Origin: Buttiauxella noackiae ATCC 51607 | Lineage (GTDB): Bacteria > Pseudomonadota > Gammaproteobacteria > Enterobacterales > Enterobacteriaceae | Assembly: GCF_001654865.1 (NCBI RefSeq) | Contig: NZ_LXEO01000065.1 | Coordinates: forward strand, 62,001 to 126,000 | Direction: 5' to 3' | DNA length: 64,000 bases | In this document: piece by piece, positions 45,162 through 55,643 of the stretch | Layout of the letters: each line of letters opens with the position of its first letter | How positions within the stretch are numbered: position 1 is the stretch's first letter | The notes under the pieces: model-generated | The model's input: only the letters and a program-made list of their open reading frames with translations | Databases searched by the model: none | What the model was told of the DNA's origin: nothing | Program-made: the position numbers and the translations under genes

Positions 45162-47060
45162 TTATTTCGCCCTGGCAACCGGTGTTGCTTCGATAACCAG
45201 TGTTTCCAGCGGTTTCAACGTCACAATGACAGGCTTGCTGTAATCACCCGGAACTGTGGCATTCGCGCCATAGACCGGTTTGAGTGTGAAACTTGTCGCT
45301 TCGCCATCCGGGATTTCAAAGCTCTTCGTCAAATCCAGATAATAGCTTTGCTCTTTATCGGACGGGTTACGTAAACCAAAGATAGCTTTCTCTTTGCTCC
45401 ACGATGCCCAGCCATAAGCTTCGAGCGCTGTTGGGTCGCCGCCAATCCAGTGAGTGTCTACCAACACCGAGCTATTTGCGCGTGACCATTTAGCCGCATT
45501 CGCGAGAGTGTCCCATTTAGCGCTATTGAGCATCGATGGCGAAATGTACATCTCTTGTAACTGGGTTCCGGTAGCAAAGTAACTCCAGACCTGGTCGGCA
45601 AAATCACTGTCTGTTTGCACTTTTTCGAGCCCGAAATAGGCATTTTCAGCACTGACAATGCCGTGGTACATCAGGGAGTTTATCGGGAATAGTGGGCCTT
45701 TGCGCACAATGGAACGATAGGTTTCGGCATCGCGATAGGTCATCCATTGTTGAACCGGTGAACCTTTGCCGTACACGTTAATATCATCGCCCTGGCGCCA
45801 GATTGAATCGGCGTAGAACAGCCAGGATGGGCTGGCATCGGTGCCGGTGGTCAGGTTAATAAACAGGTCTTTATTTGCCGCACGCATATTTTTGATGAGT
45901 TCAATTGATGCATCAAAATCGGAGGCAAATTGGCTGCCTTTAATCCAGTTATTGGCATTGCCCATGCCATCAAGTTTGAACGAGGTAATATGTTCATTCT
46001 TGATTAACTTAATTATCTGCTCGTTGAAATTACGGAAATAATTAGGCCCGGAGAGCGCGAATTTTCCGTCGACGGTTTCAAAGCCATTTTCTTTTGCGTG
46101 CGAAACGCGAATATCACGCGGTTTGTTATAGCCACCCCACGGAGATAACCAAAGACCTACGGAAGTATGCAGACTATCGGCCTTATCTTTTACGACACCA
46201 AATCCATTGCTGAATGCCGGCCCAAATAGCCATTTGCCGGTGCGGTCATCCCAGCCATCATCCAGCAGAAAACCGTCTAGTTTTACGCCGCGCTTTTTAA
46301 TCAGTTCATTGGCGTAGCTGTCCATCCGATTCAGTACATCTTTTTCGGTATAAGTGGTGAAGAAACCAATATCCATCCAGCTGTTGTAGTGCAGATACGG
46401 CTGATATGGGCGCGGGCGCATGGTATTGATAAATTCGTTGAAGCTACGGCGTAGTTGATTGGTGGCCTCAAAAGTACCGAAGTAGGTGGTAAAGGTGACT
46501 GGCGCATCGGTTTTAATCGGGGTTTTCAGGCCAACGTTCAGATTGGTTGTCGTCTCATATGCATAGGTATTTACGATAGGTTTTTCCGGCAGAATAAAGA
46601 AGCTGTCAGCAATAATCGGTGAGCTATTAATTGCGCCATCAACGTAAGGTGCTTGCGATTGCCCTTTTGTCGGGAAGAAGGTTATTTTCGCAACATCCTG
46701 CGCCTTTCCCTTCGCTTTAATGGTGTAGTCAATACTGGCGTATTTTCCTTTAAGGACATTCAACACCACATTTACAGTGAAATCTTTATGGTCGTAATCG
46801 ATATGAATCGAGTCATCTTTTTGGCTGACATTTTTAATTTTAAAGTCGGCAGCATGAATAACATCTTCATTGGGCAGTGTTAGAAAAAACAACTCTTTGG
46901 GGGCGAGTTTACTCTGGGAAAGTTTGTCTTTGACTACTACAGCAGAATTCGTGTCGTCAAATGAGATGGAGATATTGTTGTTATTTAGCAGATATTCAGA
47001 AGCAAAAGCGCCATTGCTAACCAGAAGTAATAATATCGAGCTCTTTATGATTTTCTTCAT
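45162..47060 (-). CDS. Exported alpha-galactosidase / alpha-N-acetylgalactosaminidase-like glycoside hydrolase
   Basis: This 632-residue protein from ATG 47060 (MKKIIKSSIL; AAGGA upstream) has a signal peptide cleaved near residue 20 (GAFA|S). An N-terminal beta-sandwich (about 21-210) precedes a GH36/GH27-like barrel. LDGFLLDDGWDD lies near 261-272, the likely nucleophile Asp364 in SFKLDGMG, and a candidate acid/base in IWRQGDD (about 420-426). A C-terminal beta domain follows. Lying behind kbaY, it probably releases terminal galactose or GalNAc in the periplasm for the Aga PTS. Exact CAZy family and substrate need a profile search. Confidence 0.82.
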   Translation of the reverse strand: MKKIIKSSILLLLVSNGAFASEYLLNNNNISISFDDTNSAVVVKDKLSQSKLAPKELFFLTLPNEDVIHAADFKIKNVSQKDDSIHIDYDHKDFTVNVVLNVLKGKYASIDYTIKAKGKAQDVAKITFFPTKGQSQAPYVDGAINSSPIIADSFFILPEKPIVNTYAYETTTNLNVGLKTPIKTDAPVTFTTYFGTFEATNQLRRSFNEFINTMRPRPYQPYLHYNSWMDIGFFTTYTEKDVLNRMDSYANELIKKRGVKLDGFLLDDGWDDRTGKWLFGPAFSNGFGVVKDKADSLHTSVGLWLSPWGGYNKPRDIRVSHAKENGFETVDGKFALSGPNYFRNFNEQIIKLIKNEHITSFKLDGMGNANNWIKGSQFASDFDASIELIKNMRAANKDLFINLTTGTDASPSWLFYADSIWRQGDDINVYGKGSPVQQWMTYRDAETYRSIVRKGPLFPINSLMYHGIVSAENAYFGLEKVQTDSDFADQVWSYFATGTQLQEMYISPSMLNSAKWDTLANAAKWSRANSSVLVDTHWIGGDPTALEAYGWASWSKEKAIFGLRNPSDKEQSYYLDLTKSFEIPDGEATSFTLKPVYGANATVPGDYSKPVIVTLKPLETLVIEATPVARAK

Positions 47061-47110
47061 CGTTTGTCCTTGGGGGCGAAGTTTTCGAGGCAAGTTTCAA
47101 ACCGACTGAT

Positions 47111-47138
47111 AGCGTTACCCGGTTTTTCAGGTAACGCT
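47111..47138 (-). terminator. Intercistronic hairpin between kbaY and the glycoside hydrolase gene
   Basis: AGCGTTACC (47111-47119) and GGTAACGCT (47130-47138) are perfect inverted arms around a 10-base loop. No T tract follows on the minus strand, so read-through into the hydrolase gene is likely. Confidence 0.5.
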
Positions 47139-47152
47139 TTAAAGCACGAGAT

Positions 47153-48043
<891 letters not shown>

Positions 48044-49198
48044 TCAGCCTTTCCACGGGTGAATAACGACACCTTTCACAACACGGTTGACTGTGCCGCT
48101 GGCGGAAGGGGTATCAGGGGTAATTCCCGCTTTGACGGACTCCGTCAGTGCGAAAATTTGCGCATACATCAGGAAGCAGAAAGCCTGCTCAATGTCGATG
48201 AACTCTCGAGAAGGTGGCAGCCAGATGTGTGGCCCTGATTCCACTTCCGGGCAAGGTGATGAGCAGATAGCGACTACGCGCAGGGCCTGTTGGTCACGGC
48301 GCAACTCAGCCAGCAAATCAAGGTCGTACTGGCGGGTGTATGGGTGGCTTGAAACCATGACCACAACTAATGTTTCGTTGTTAACCAGTGATTTAGGGCC
48401 ATGACGGAACCCGGTAGGGGAGTCATAAAATGCCGCCAGTTTTCCGGCTGTGAGTTCCAGAACTTTCAGGGCGGATTCACGCGCTACACCTTGCAAGCCG
48501 CCGCTGCCGAGGTAGACGACGCGTCTGAAAGGCAAATCACCGAACACGCTTTCGCTGAGATCACCTTGTGAAGCAATGATCTCTTCACAGCGGTCAGCCA
48601 CATCCTGGAAAGTGGTGCTGTTGATAACATTCGGTGCAAACACGGCCAGGCAGCTTGCCATCATGGTGGTGATGCTGCTGGTCATGGCGAAGCCACGATC
48701 GTGAGTTTCCGGAGGCATTAGCAGTGCCAGTGAATTGCCACTTGTTGCGGCATTTTGATACAGGCTACCGGCTTCATTGCAGGTAATGACCAGGTGATAG
48801 CAATCCTTCACCAGTTGGTTGACTAAATCGACCGCCGCCACACTTTCCGGGCTGTTGCCGGATCGGGCAAAAGAGACCAGTAAAGTCGGTTCTTCCTCGG
48901 ACAGGTAATCAGTCGGGTTGGTAACAAGGTCGGTGGTGGGTACGGCAACAAAGTTTTTCCCGGTGTGGCGTGATAACCACGGCGTAATAATATCGCCAAT
49001 AAATGCGGAGGTTCCTGCACCCGTCAGGATAATTTTTAGCGAGGTGTTTTGCAGCAAAGGATCAAGGAATGCGTTGATGCTGCTACGTTGATTACCGATA
49101 TTTTTTAACGATCGGATCCAGCTTTCCGGCTGTTGGCGGATCTCTTTTTCAGTCCAGGTTGATGTGCCGGAAAGACAGGCAGATTGGGTTTCGCTCAT
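48044..49198 (-). CDS. agaS: AgaS, galactosamine-6-phosphate deaminase/isomerase
   Basis: This 384-residue protein has two SIS domains. Phosphosugar-binding segments are TGAGTSAFIGD (about 57-67) and VSFARSGNSPESVAA (about 109-123); YLGSGGLQG follows in the second domain. In E. coli AgaS deaminates galactosamine 6-phosphate to tagatose 6-phosphate. It has its own control region with AgaR-like sites and starts the agaS-kbaY-hydrolase transcript. Confidence 0.95.
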   Translation of the reverse strand: MSETQSACLSGTSTWTEKEIRQQPESWIRSLKNIGNQRSSINAFLDPLLQNTSLKIILTGAGTSAFIGDIITPWLSRHTGKNFVAVPTTDLVTNPTDYLSEEEPTLLVSFARSGNSPESVAAVDLVNQLVKDCYHLVITCNEAGSLYQNAATSGNSLALLMPPETHDRGFAMTSSITTMMASCLAVFAPNVINSTTFQDVADRCEEIIASQGDLSESVFGDLPFRRVVYLGSGGLQGVARESALKVLELTAGKLAAFYDSPTGFRHGPKSLVNNETLVVVMVSSHPYTRQYDLDLLAELRRDQQALRVVAICSSPCPEVESGPHIWLPPSREFIDIEQAFCFLMYAQIFALTESVKAGITPDTPSASGTVNRVVKGVVIHPWKG

Positions 49199-49501
49199 AA
49201 CTCAGTCCTTAGCAGTGCAAGATCATCGGAAGTAGCACAAAGCAGTACAGGACAATCTTTCGTTTTGTTTCATTTACTCAACTTCATGCTTAAATAAAAT
49301 CTATAGAAAAGAAAACGAAAGGTCAATGTAAGAAAAGCAATAAAACGAAAAATGTGATCCAGAAAAGGATCTGTTTTAATTATTTCATTGATTTAAATGA
49401 TTATTCTTAAATATTAGATAGTCGAAGTGATTTTAAACGAAAGGAAAAGAAAGGTCTGTCGCGGGGAAAGCGACAGACAAAAGTGAGGAGCAACGAAAGT
49501 A
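49199..49501 (-). promoter_or_regulatory. agaS promoter region with AgaR-like operator tracts
   Basis: This 303-base gap between agaA and agaS has no ORF. It carries several copies of the AgaR-type pattern (runs of CTTTC/GTTT). They are CTTTCGTTTTGTTTCATTT near 49257-49275, its inverse AAAAGAAAACGAAAGG near 49307-49322, and a weaker copy near 49328-49352. AAACGAAAGGAAAAGAAAGG lies at 49435-49454. The agaA terminator lies at the right end. Confidence 0.65.
49443..49478 (-). terminator. Terminator of kbaZ-agaVWEFA
   Basis: On the minus strand GTCTGTCGC, TTTCCCC, GCGACAGAC (49478 to 49454) is followed by CTTTCTTTTCC. It is a perfect 9-base stem plus a T-rich tract 24 bases past the agaA stop. 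Confidence 0.8.
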
Positions 49502-50635
49502 CTACAGGAGGAATCTCTGGCCACTAATCCAGATGTTCTGAAGCCTTAATTGTGGGTTTAGCGCAATTAAACTGGCGCGTTTCCCCACGGCTATCGAACC
49601 TAAATCTTTATCTAATCCGAGCATTTTTGCCGGATGCAGTGACGCCATATGAATGGCATCTTCGGCACAAACGCCCACGTTATTCACCAGGTTTCGTACT
49701 GCGGCATCAAGCGCCAGAGTGCTTCCTGCCAGTCCTCCGCTTTCAGTGCGTACGATCCCGTCGCGCATTGTCACCGGGTATCCGCAAATCGAGTAGTCGC
49801 CATCAGGCATACCTGCTGCACTCATGGCATCGGTTATCAGCAAAACGCGAGGTTTCGCGCAGCTACAACAAATATTCATGACGGCAGGATGAACGTGATG
49901 CCCATCAGCAATTAACTCAAGCCATGCCCGTTTATCGGTTAAACCGGCTCCGGCCATGCCCGGGTTGCGGTGGTGCAGGCCGGTCATACCATTAAAACAA
50001 TGCACCAGCCCGTCTGCTCCGGCATCAAATGCCTGAATGGTTTCTTCATAACTTGCGGCACTATGGCCAAGCATGACGCGTACATCACGGCTTTTAAGGT
50101 GCCTGATTGCCTCGAGTGCTTCCGGTTTTTCAGGCGCCAGTGCCACCACTCGTAAGGTGTTTTGTGACACGGTGATTAACCTGTCCAACTCGGCAATATT
50201 CAGTTCGCGGAATAATTCAGGCGGATGAGCACCTTTATTGAGCGGCGTAAAATATGGCCCTTCGAGATAGCTTCCCAGCACGGCGGCACCAGGCCCACCG
50301 TGATAGTAGCGCTGCGCGATTCGCTGTAATGCCCGTTCAATGTTGGCAAGCGGAGCTGTGACTGTTGTGGGCAACCAGCTACCCACACCTTCACAAGCTT
50401 TATGTTTCGCCAGCCTGTCGAGAACAGCGGGGTCGTCATCCATAACATCAACCCCGTCACCTCCGTGGACATGAATATCAATGTAGGCCGGGCATAACAG
50501 TTCAGCATCACGCGCCATCGTTCCCGCAGGAATGGGTTCGATGGCGACAATCGTTTCGTTATCAATAAGTAACTGATGATCGTCTAGCCAGCCTTGCTCG
50601 GTGAGAACGCGCCTGGCTCGCAGTAGCGTGGTCAT
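49502..50635 (-). CDS. agaA: AgaA, N-acetylgalactosamine-6-phosphate deacetylase
   Basis: This 377-residue amidohydrolase of the NagA family removes acetyl from GalNAc-6-phosphate in the cytosol. Metal-site motifs are IDIHVHGGDG (about 52-61), LGHSAASYEE and LVHCFNGMTGLHHR, with the catalytic aspartate in LLITDAMSAAG. Intact here, whereas E. coli K-12 has only a truncated agaA. It overlaps agaF by four bases. Confidence 0.95.
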   Translation of the reverse strand: MTTLLRARRVLTEQGWLDDHQLLIDNETIVAIEPIPAGTMARDAELLCPAYIDIHVHGGDGVDVMDDDPAVLDRLAKHKACEGVGSWLPTTVTAPLANIERALQRIAQRYYHGGPGAAVLGSYLEGPYFTPLNKGAHPPELFRELNIAELDRLITVSQNTLRVVALAPEKPEALEAIRHLKSRDVRVMLGHSAASYEETIQAFDAGADGLVHCFNGMTGLHHRNPGMAGAGLTDKRAWLELIADGHHVHPAVMNICCSCAKPRVLLITDAMSAAGMPDGDYSICGYPVTMRDGIVRTESGGLAGSTLALDAAVRNLVNNVGVCAEDAIHMASLHPAKMLGLDKDLGSIAVGKRASLIALNPQLRLQNIWISGQRFLL

Positions 50636-51066
50636 ATTCCTTCCTCGACCGCCTCTGCTTCGCGATAACGTCCCATTTCATCGACCAGACTGGTTAAGCC
50701 ACGATGGCCGCATTCCAGTGCCTGTAGGCGAAATTCTTTACTGCTTAGCCCGTCGCGTTCCAGCACCATTTCCAGCAGTAGTTGCAGGTTGATACCGGTA
50801 ATCACTTCGCGTCCCGGTTGCTCTAACGCCATGGTTGAAGCAACGCGGAAGGGGGTGCCGCCAAGTAAATCAGTTAAAAACACCAGCCCTTCACTTTCGT
50901 CTAATTCGCCAATGGCTGCTTCAAACTGTGAAGTGAGCAATGCCGTTGAAGACGTTTCGGGGAAATCAATGGCGATAAACTGCTCTTGCTCACCAAGAAT
51001 CTGCTTCATCGCTTTTTCAAGACCGGTGGCAAAGCCACCGTGACCGCTAAGAATAATGCTTAACAT
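50632..51066 (-). CDS. agaF: AgaF, GalNAc PTS EIIA component
   Basis: This 144-residue cytosolic mannose-family EIIA has its phosphorylation histidine at residue 9 (LSGHGGFA). It receives phosphate from HPr and passes it to AgaV. It lies between agaE and agaA; E. coli K-12 lacks this gene through its known aga deletion, so the operon here is of the complete E. coli C type. Confidence 0.93.
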   Translation of the reverse strand: MLSIILSGHGGFATGLEKAMKQILGEQEQFIAIDFPETSSTALLTSQFEAAIGELDESEGLVFLTDLLGGTPFRVASTMALEQPGREVITGINLQLLLEMVLERDGLSSKEFRLQALECGHRGLTSLVDEMGRYREAEAVEEGI

Positions 51067-51095
51067 ATTGTTTTATCTCGCTTACAGGGATTCAC

Positions 51096-51971
51096 TTACA
51101 GGAAGTGGGCAAACTTCCCGACAACACCCAACACAACCGTGATACCAATAAGGCGCAAAGGGCTCCAGCCACGGCGCACCAGCGCGTACATGCACAAGGT
51201 ATAAACCAGTGGTAAAAAGGCCGGCATCAGCTTATCGATAACGTCAGTTTGCAGTTTTACGACGGCATCGCCCGCTGTGATTTCCAGCGTAGTCGCCAGG
51301 CGAACATAAGTTGCAACCAGCGCACCAATCACCGTCATCCCAACAATAGACGCGGCATGACCTACTTTGCGAGTGTTGGCTTTGATAAGCGGGATAGCTG
51401 CCACACCCATGCGGTAAGCGTAATGAGCAAGACCGAAACGCAAGCCGAGGTGAACGACGTTAAACAGTACGATAAAGATCACTGCGCCGAGTATTGAACC
51501 CTGTAACGCAAGACTCGCCCCGATACCGCCACAAATAGGCAACAAGGTCAGCCAGAACATGGCATCGCCAATCCCGCCCAGCGGCGCACCCACGGCAATT
51601 TTAGTGCTCTGAATGCTGTTCACATCCTGCTTAGAGCGTTCCATCGCCAGAATAATGCCGATAACAAAGGTCACGAGGAACGGATGGGTGTTGAAGAACC
51701 CCATGTGGCCTTTCATGGCGCGAGCCAAATCGTTTTTATTGGTGTGGATCTTTTTCAGCGCCGGCAGCAAACCGTAGAGCCAGCCTGATGCCTGCATACG
51801 TTCATAGTTGAATGAGGCCTGTAACAGCATGGAACGCCATGCCACCCGGTTAATATCCTGTTTTGTCAGTTCCGCGCCGATGCTTTGATCTTCATAGACG
51901 TTGTCATTCTTTTCGACAGCCGTGGTGTCCGCTACGTTGACGCCCGGCAGAGTCTGTTCGTTAGATACCAT
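51096..51971 (-). CDS. agaE: AgaE, GalNAc PTS EIID component
   Basis: This protein of about 291 residues is a mannose-family EIID membrane protein. The conserved LLQASFNYERMQASGWLYGLLPAL (near 50-75), FNTHPF and the glycine-rich VGAPLGGIGDAMFWLTLLP are present. C-terminal helices anchor it. Start choice between ATG 51977 and 51971 (MVSNEQTLPG) is uncertain; both overlap the agaW 3' end. It forms the membrane channel with AgaW. Confidence 0.92.
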   Translation of the reverse strand: MVSNEQTLPGVNVADTTAVEKNDNVYEDQSIGAELTKQDINRVAWRSMLLQASFNYERMQASGWLYGLLPALKKIHTNKNDLARAMKGHMGFFNTHPFLVTFVIGIILAMERSKQDVNSIQSTKIAVGAPLGGIGDAMFWLTLLPICGGIGASLALQGSILGAVIFIVLFNVVHLGLRFGLAHYAYRMGVAAIPLIKANTRKVGHAASIVGMTVIGALVATYVRLATTLEITAGDAVVKLQTDVIDKLMPAFLPLVYTLCMYALVRRGWSPLRLIGITVVLGVVGKFAHFL

Positions 51972-52743
51972 CTTCAAATTCCTCTTGCTTCACGTGAGTG
52001 GGTTGCTGTGGTGCCGGGTCTTTGCGTAAGAAATCAATCAGCGCCATTGCTAACGCGGCGGCGGCAATGGCCAACACCGGTAGTTTTAGCCAGGCGGCAG
52101 CCACAAAGCCGAGAATGAAATAAGGGATGTAGACATTTTTCATCATAATTTTCAGCAGTACGGCAAAGCCGATGGCTGGCATGATGCCACCCGCGACACC
52201 GAGGCCGTCAATCAGACGAGCAGGGAGCATGTCGATGGCTGTTTTTGCATGCTCTGCGCCAAAATAGATTGGCAAGAATGCACACAGGAAATAGAAGATG
52301 CCGAGAGCCAGTAACGCCAGATAGTTAACACGCTCGATACCATCGGTATCGGCATTTTCTGCCATTCGGTCACAGCGGGCCATTACGCCGGACATAATGG
52401 AGAACAGGAAGGTAATCCCCATTTGCACCGCAACGGCGAATGGTACTGCGACGCCGACCGCAACTTCAGGTTTCACGCCAGTGGTAATAGCAAAAGTGGT
52501 ACCGACGATGGTGCCGATAATCACGTTAGGTGGCTGTGCGCCTGCAAGTGGCGCAAGCCCCATCCAGACCAGCTCCAGCGTACCGCCACACAAAATACCG
52601 GTATGAAGATCCCCTAGAATCAAGCCAACCAGTGGCCCTAACACAACCGGGCGGTGCATGTGCGTCAGGCCGTTGAACATATCCAGACCGGCAATAAAGG
52701 CCAGAATACCCAACGCTAATGCCTGTAATAAGCTAATTTCCAT
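51961..52743 (-). CDS. agaW: AgaW, GalNAc PTS EIIC component
   Basis: This 260-residue polytopic EIIC of the mannose family starts at ATG 52743 (MEISLLQALALG). An upstream in-frame ATG within agaV is rejected. Typical segments include LGPLVGLILGDLHTGILCGGTLELVWMG (positions 37-64) and LAGAQPPNVIIGTIVGT. It forms the translocation pathway together with EIID AgaE. Its end overlaps agaE by 11-17 bases. Confidence 0.94.
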   Translation of the reverse strand: MEISLLQALALGILAFIAGLDMFNGLTHMHRPVVLGPLVGLILGDLHTGILCGGTLELVWMGLAPLAGAQPPNVIIGTIVGTTFAITTGVKPEVAVGVAVPFAVAVQMGITFLFSIMSGVMARCDRMAENADTDGIERVNYLALLALGIFYFLCAFLPIYFGAEHAKTAIDMLPARLIDGLGVAGGIMPAIGFAVLLKIMMKNVYIPYFILGFVAAAWLKLPVLAIAAAALAMALIDFLRKDPAPQQPTHVKQEEFEDGI

Positions 52744-52753
52744 AGAAAATACC

Positions 52754-53227
52754 TCAGAGGAGTTTGTAGAGATCCTGAGCGGATTCCGTCGGCACACCCT
52801 GAACAAAACATTCTACTCCGGCCTTTTGTAAGCCATTAAAAGCAGCAATATCCTGGTCATTCACAGAGACGGTTTTCGCGATTTGTTGTTTGCCTTCTGC
52901 GTAGTGCATGTTGCCGACGTTGATCCGCGTAACAGGCACATCACCTTTCACTAAAGTCAGGAAATCATCCGGGTTTTTGCAAACCAGCAGGATTTTCTGG
53001 CGGTCTGCTGCACGGTGAATATTGTCGATAACTTTTTGCAGTGACCAGAAACGTACGGCTATCCCTTCTGCCAGAACCATCTCCATCAAGTTTTGCTGCA
53101 CGGGGTCTTCTGCGACTTCATCGTTGGCAACGAGGACAAGGTTTGCACCAGCAAAACCGACCCATTGAACACCAACCTGGCCGTGAATTAGTCGCTCATC
53201 AATGCGGCTTAATACAATGTTTGGCAT
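52754..53227 (-). CDS. agaV: AgaV, GalNAc PTS EIIB component
   Basis: This 157-residue cytosolic EIIB of the mannose family has phosphohistidine 15 in RIDERLIHGQVG. It transfers phosphate to incoming GalNAc. It lies between kbaZ and agaW in the AgaR-controlled operon. Confidence 0.94.
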   Translation of the reverse strand: MPNIVLSRIDERLIHGQVGVQWVGFAGANLVLVANDEVAEDPVQQNLMEMVLAEGIAVRFWSLQKVIDNIHRAADRQKILLVCKNPDDFLTLVKGDVPVTRINVGNMHYAEGKQQIAKTVSVNDQDIAAFNGLQKAGVECFVQGVPTESAQDLYKLL

Positions 53228-53253
53228 GTTATTTTCCTCTTATTATCATTGTG

Positions 53254-54546
53254 TTATTTGGATTGCTGTGTGCCCAGACAGGCGCAATGGTACTGGCGCA
53301 ACACGTCCTGGATATGGTCGATAATCAGTTCATGCGACGTTGCCGCGATTTTTCCTTCACGGACCTTAGCGTATTGAAGTGGCAGATACTGACTGATCAG
53401 TGGCAAAGGTATGGATTCACCAGCCAGATTGGTAAGAAGTCTTGAATACGCTTCGTCAATGTCATGATCTGGCCAGTAGTAGCGAACGCGGTCGGAGAAG
53501 CTATATCCACGTGCCAGACGGCGATCGCTGTCATTGCCGTGATAATGGTGTTTCCAGTATTCAGGGTGCTCAAGCATCACGCTTTCAAGAACATCGCGGA
53601 GCCCGGAGCATTTATGTGCTGGGCGTAATTCGCGTTCGATAGCGGCTAATGAAAACAGTGCTTCACGCAGTGCAAAGGTCAGTGCCGGGCCGACTTTCAG
53701 AATCGCAAAGTGGTTTTGTACCAGTTGTTGCAATGCCTGTGGCGTCTGGTAATCGGTGGAGTGCGCTTCAAACACCATGGTGTCGAAGGCTTCAATCATC
53801 TGGCTTAAGAAAAGTGATTTCTCAGGTTGGTAATCAATAACCTGCGTGTGGTCGAATTCCACGCCTGGCTGGACAACCAGCCCGATAATGCGCGGCCACA
53901 AGTCGCTTAAACCTTGTAATTCAAACGCATGGCGATGGGCTTCAAGCGTTGTTTTCGCGGCCTGTGGTGTCGTGACGGCGAGTTCTGCCAGCGTTTCGTG
54001 CGCGCCACCTGGGACGGGAACTTCAGTGCCGATAACGTACACCAAATCGGAAGCGCCAAATTTCTCAATACAGGTTTGTTCTGCGATCTTTGCAAGCCGG
54101 GCGGCACGCATGGCAACAATGGTGTCGGTCAGAGGAACCGGGTCATCTGCGCAAGACATGCTGCAATCGAGATGAATCTTTTTGAAACCAGCTGCGACAT
54201 AACAACGGATTAGCTCGTCTGCGTTATGCATCGCTTCTTCTGCGGGCAGAGCCTGCCAACGGTTCGGACCAAGATGATCGCCCCCCAGAATGAGTTGCTC
54301 CCGTGGGAAGTGGTATTTGTCTGCCATTTGTTCGACAAAACCACGGAAATCCTCCGGTGTCATTCCGGTATAACCGCCGTGTTGATCGACCTGATTGGAC
54401 GTTGCTTCTATTAATAAGAGAGATTTTTCGTCCCGACTATGGCGCATCGCCGCTTCGAGAACTAACGGGTGAGCAGAACAAACGGCAAAAATGCCACATC
54501 GTGAATCCTGTTTATGGTCGGCCACAAACGCGGTTAAATGTTTCAC
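53254..54546 (-). CDS. kbaZ: KbaZ (AgaZ), tagatose-bisphosphate aldolase non-catalytic subunit
   Basis: This 430-residue GatZ/KbaZ-family protein is needed for activity and stability of KbaY (established). Recognisable blocks are [20 protein letters not shown] and [14 protein letters not shown]. It is the first gene of kbaZ-agaVWEFA, divergent from agaR across a control region with several AgaR-like sites. The length matches E. coli (about 426). Confidence 0.94.
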   Translation of the reverse strand: MKHLTAFVADHKQDSRCGIFAVCSAHPLVLEAAMRHSRDEKSLLLIEATSNQVDQHGGYTGMTPEDFRGFVEQMADKYHFPREQLILGGDHLGPNRWQALPAEEAMHNADELIRCYVAAGFKKIHLDCSMSCADDPVPLTDTIVAMRAARLAKIAEQTCIEKFGASDLVYVIGTEVPVPGGAHETLAELAVTTPQAAKTTLEAHRHAFELQGLSDLWPRIIGLVVQPGVEFDHTQVIDYQPEKSLFLSQMIEAFDTMVFEAHSTDYQTPQALQQLVQNHFAILKVGPALTFALREALFSLAAIERELRPAHKCSGLRDVLESVMLEHPEYWKHHYHGNDSDRRLARGYSFSDRVRYYWPDHDIDEAYSRLLTNLAGESIPLPLISQYLPLQYAKVREGKIAATSHELIIDHIQDVLRQYHCACLGTQQSK

Positions 54547-54797
54547 TTTCCTCTCCGTATGGGTTGGTTATCTATTTGTCTTTCGATTTGTTTCATTTAA
54601 TAGTGGTGTATCGTGCGATAAAAACAAAACGAAAGATAATAGAATTGAGATCTGTTTCGCAAAAGAAACATAATGAAAGCCTATTTGACACAATGACAGT
54701 GAATGCAGCACGCGATGTAAAGGCTTGCTTTCCGCGAAAAGAAAGGTGTTAATAGACAAAGTGAAATGAAACGAAAGGTTTTATGAAAGGATCATGT
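54547..54797. promoter_or_regulatory. agaR-kbaZ divergent control region with AgaR-like operators
   Basis: Four AgaR-like tracts lie in about 210 bases. They are CTTTCGATTTGTTTCATTTA (54580-54599), AAAACAAAACGAAAGATAA (about 54621-54639), GTTTCGCAAAAGAAACATAA (54654-54673) and AAATGAAACGAAAGGTTT (54764-54781). The last almost abuts the agaR ribosome site, which fits autorepression. Copies occur in both orientations, as in E. coli. Confidence 0.65.
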
Positions 54798-55607
54798 ATG
54801 AATAATACCGACGCAGCAACGGACAAGCGTGTAACAGGTACAAGTGAAAGGCGTGAGCAGATCATTCAGCGTCTTCGTCAACAAGGAAGCGTGCAGGTTA
54901 ATGATCTATCATCATTTTTTGGTGTCTCGACGGTGACGATCCGTAACGATCTGGCTTTTTTGGAAAAGCAGGGCGTTGCGGTGCGTGCTTATGGCGGGGC
55001 ATTGGTTTGCGATTCGGGAACGGCTGCAGTTGAACCGACCGTTGAGGATAAAAGCTCTCTGAATACTTCGGTCAAGCGCAGCATTGCGCGTGTGGCGGCG
55101 GATCTTATCAAGCCAGGTCATCGTGTGATTCTGGACTCCGGTACTACCACGTATGAAATTGCTCGCCATCTACGTAACCATAAGGATGTGATTGCGATGA
55201 CCAACGGCATGAACGTGGCGAATGCGCTGCTTGAAGCTGAAGGTGTGGAGTTGCTGATGACCGGTGGGCATTTGCGCCGCCAGTCGTTGTCATTCTATGG
55301 CGATCAGGCCGATCAATCTTTGCAAAACTATCACTTCGACATTCTGTTCCTGGGTGTCGATGCCATCGATCTTGAGCGTGGCGTGAGTACTCACAACGAA
55401 GACGAGGCGCGTCTTAACCGCCGGATGTGTGAAGTGGCCGAGCGTATTATCGTGGTCACGGATTCCAGTAAATTTAACCGCTCAAGCCTGCATAAAATCA
55501 TCGATACCCAACGCATTCATATGGTTATTACTGATGTGGGGATTCCTGCGGAAAGCCTGAATGGGCTGCGTAAAGTCGGGATTGAAGTGGTATTGGTTGG
55601 GGAATAG
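54798..55607 (+). CDS. agaR: AgaR, DeoR-family repressor of the aga regulon
   Basis: This 269-residue repressor has an N-terminal winged helix ([20 protein letters not shown] and [18 protein letters not shown], about 19-58). A C-terminal phosphosugar-sensing domain ([31 protein letters not shown]) follows. The ATG at 54798 matches the E. coli start and follows AAGGA; an ATG five codons upstream is not favoured. It represses the kbaZ and agaS promoters until an aga-pathway metabolite appears. Confidence 0.95.
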   Translation: MNNTDAATDKRVTGTSERREQIIQRLRQQGSVQVNDLSSFFGVSTVTIRNDLAFLEKQGVAVRAYGGALVCDSGTAAVEPTVEDKSSLNTSVKRSIARVAADLIKPGHRVILDSGTTTYEIARHLRNHKDVIAMTNGMNVANALLEAEGVELLMTGGHLRRQSLSFYGDQADQSLQNYHFDILFLGVDAIDLERGVSTHNEDEARLNRRMCEVAERIIVVTDSSKFNRSSLHKIIDTQRIHMVITDVGIPAESLNGLRKVGIEVVLVGE

Positions 55608-55643
55608 AAATTGTAATGTTCGTTTCATGCAGGAGGCTGACTT

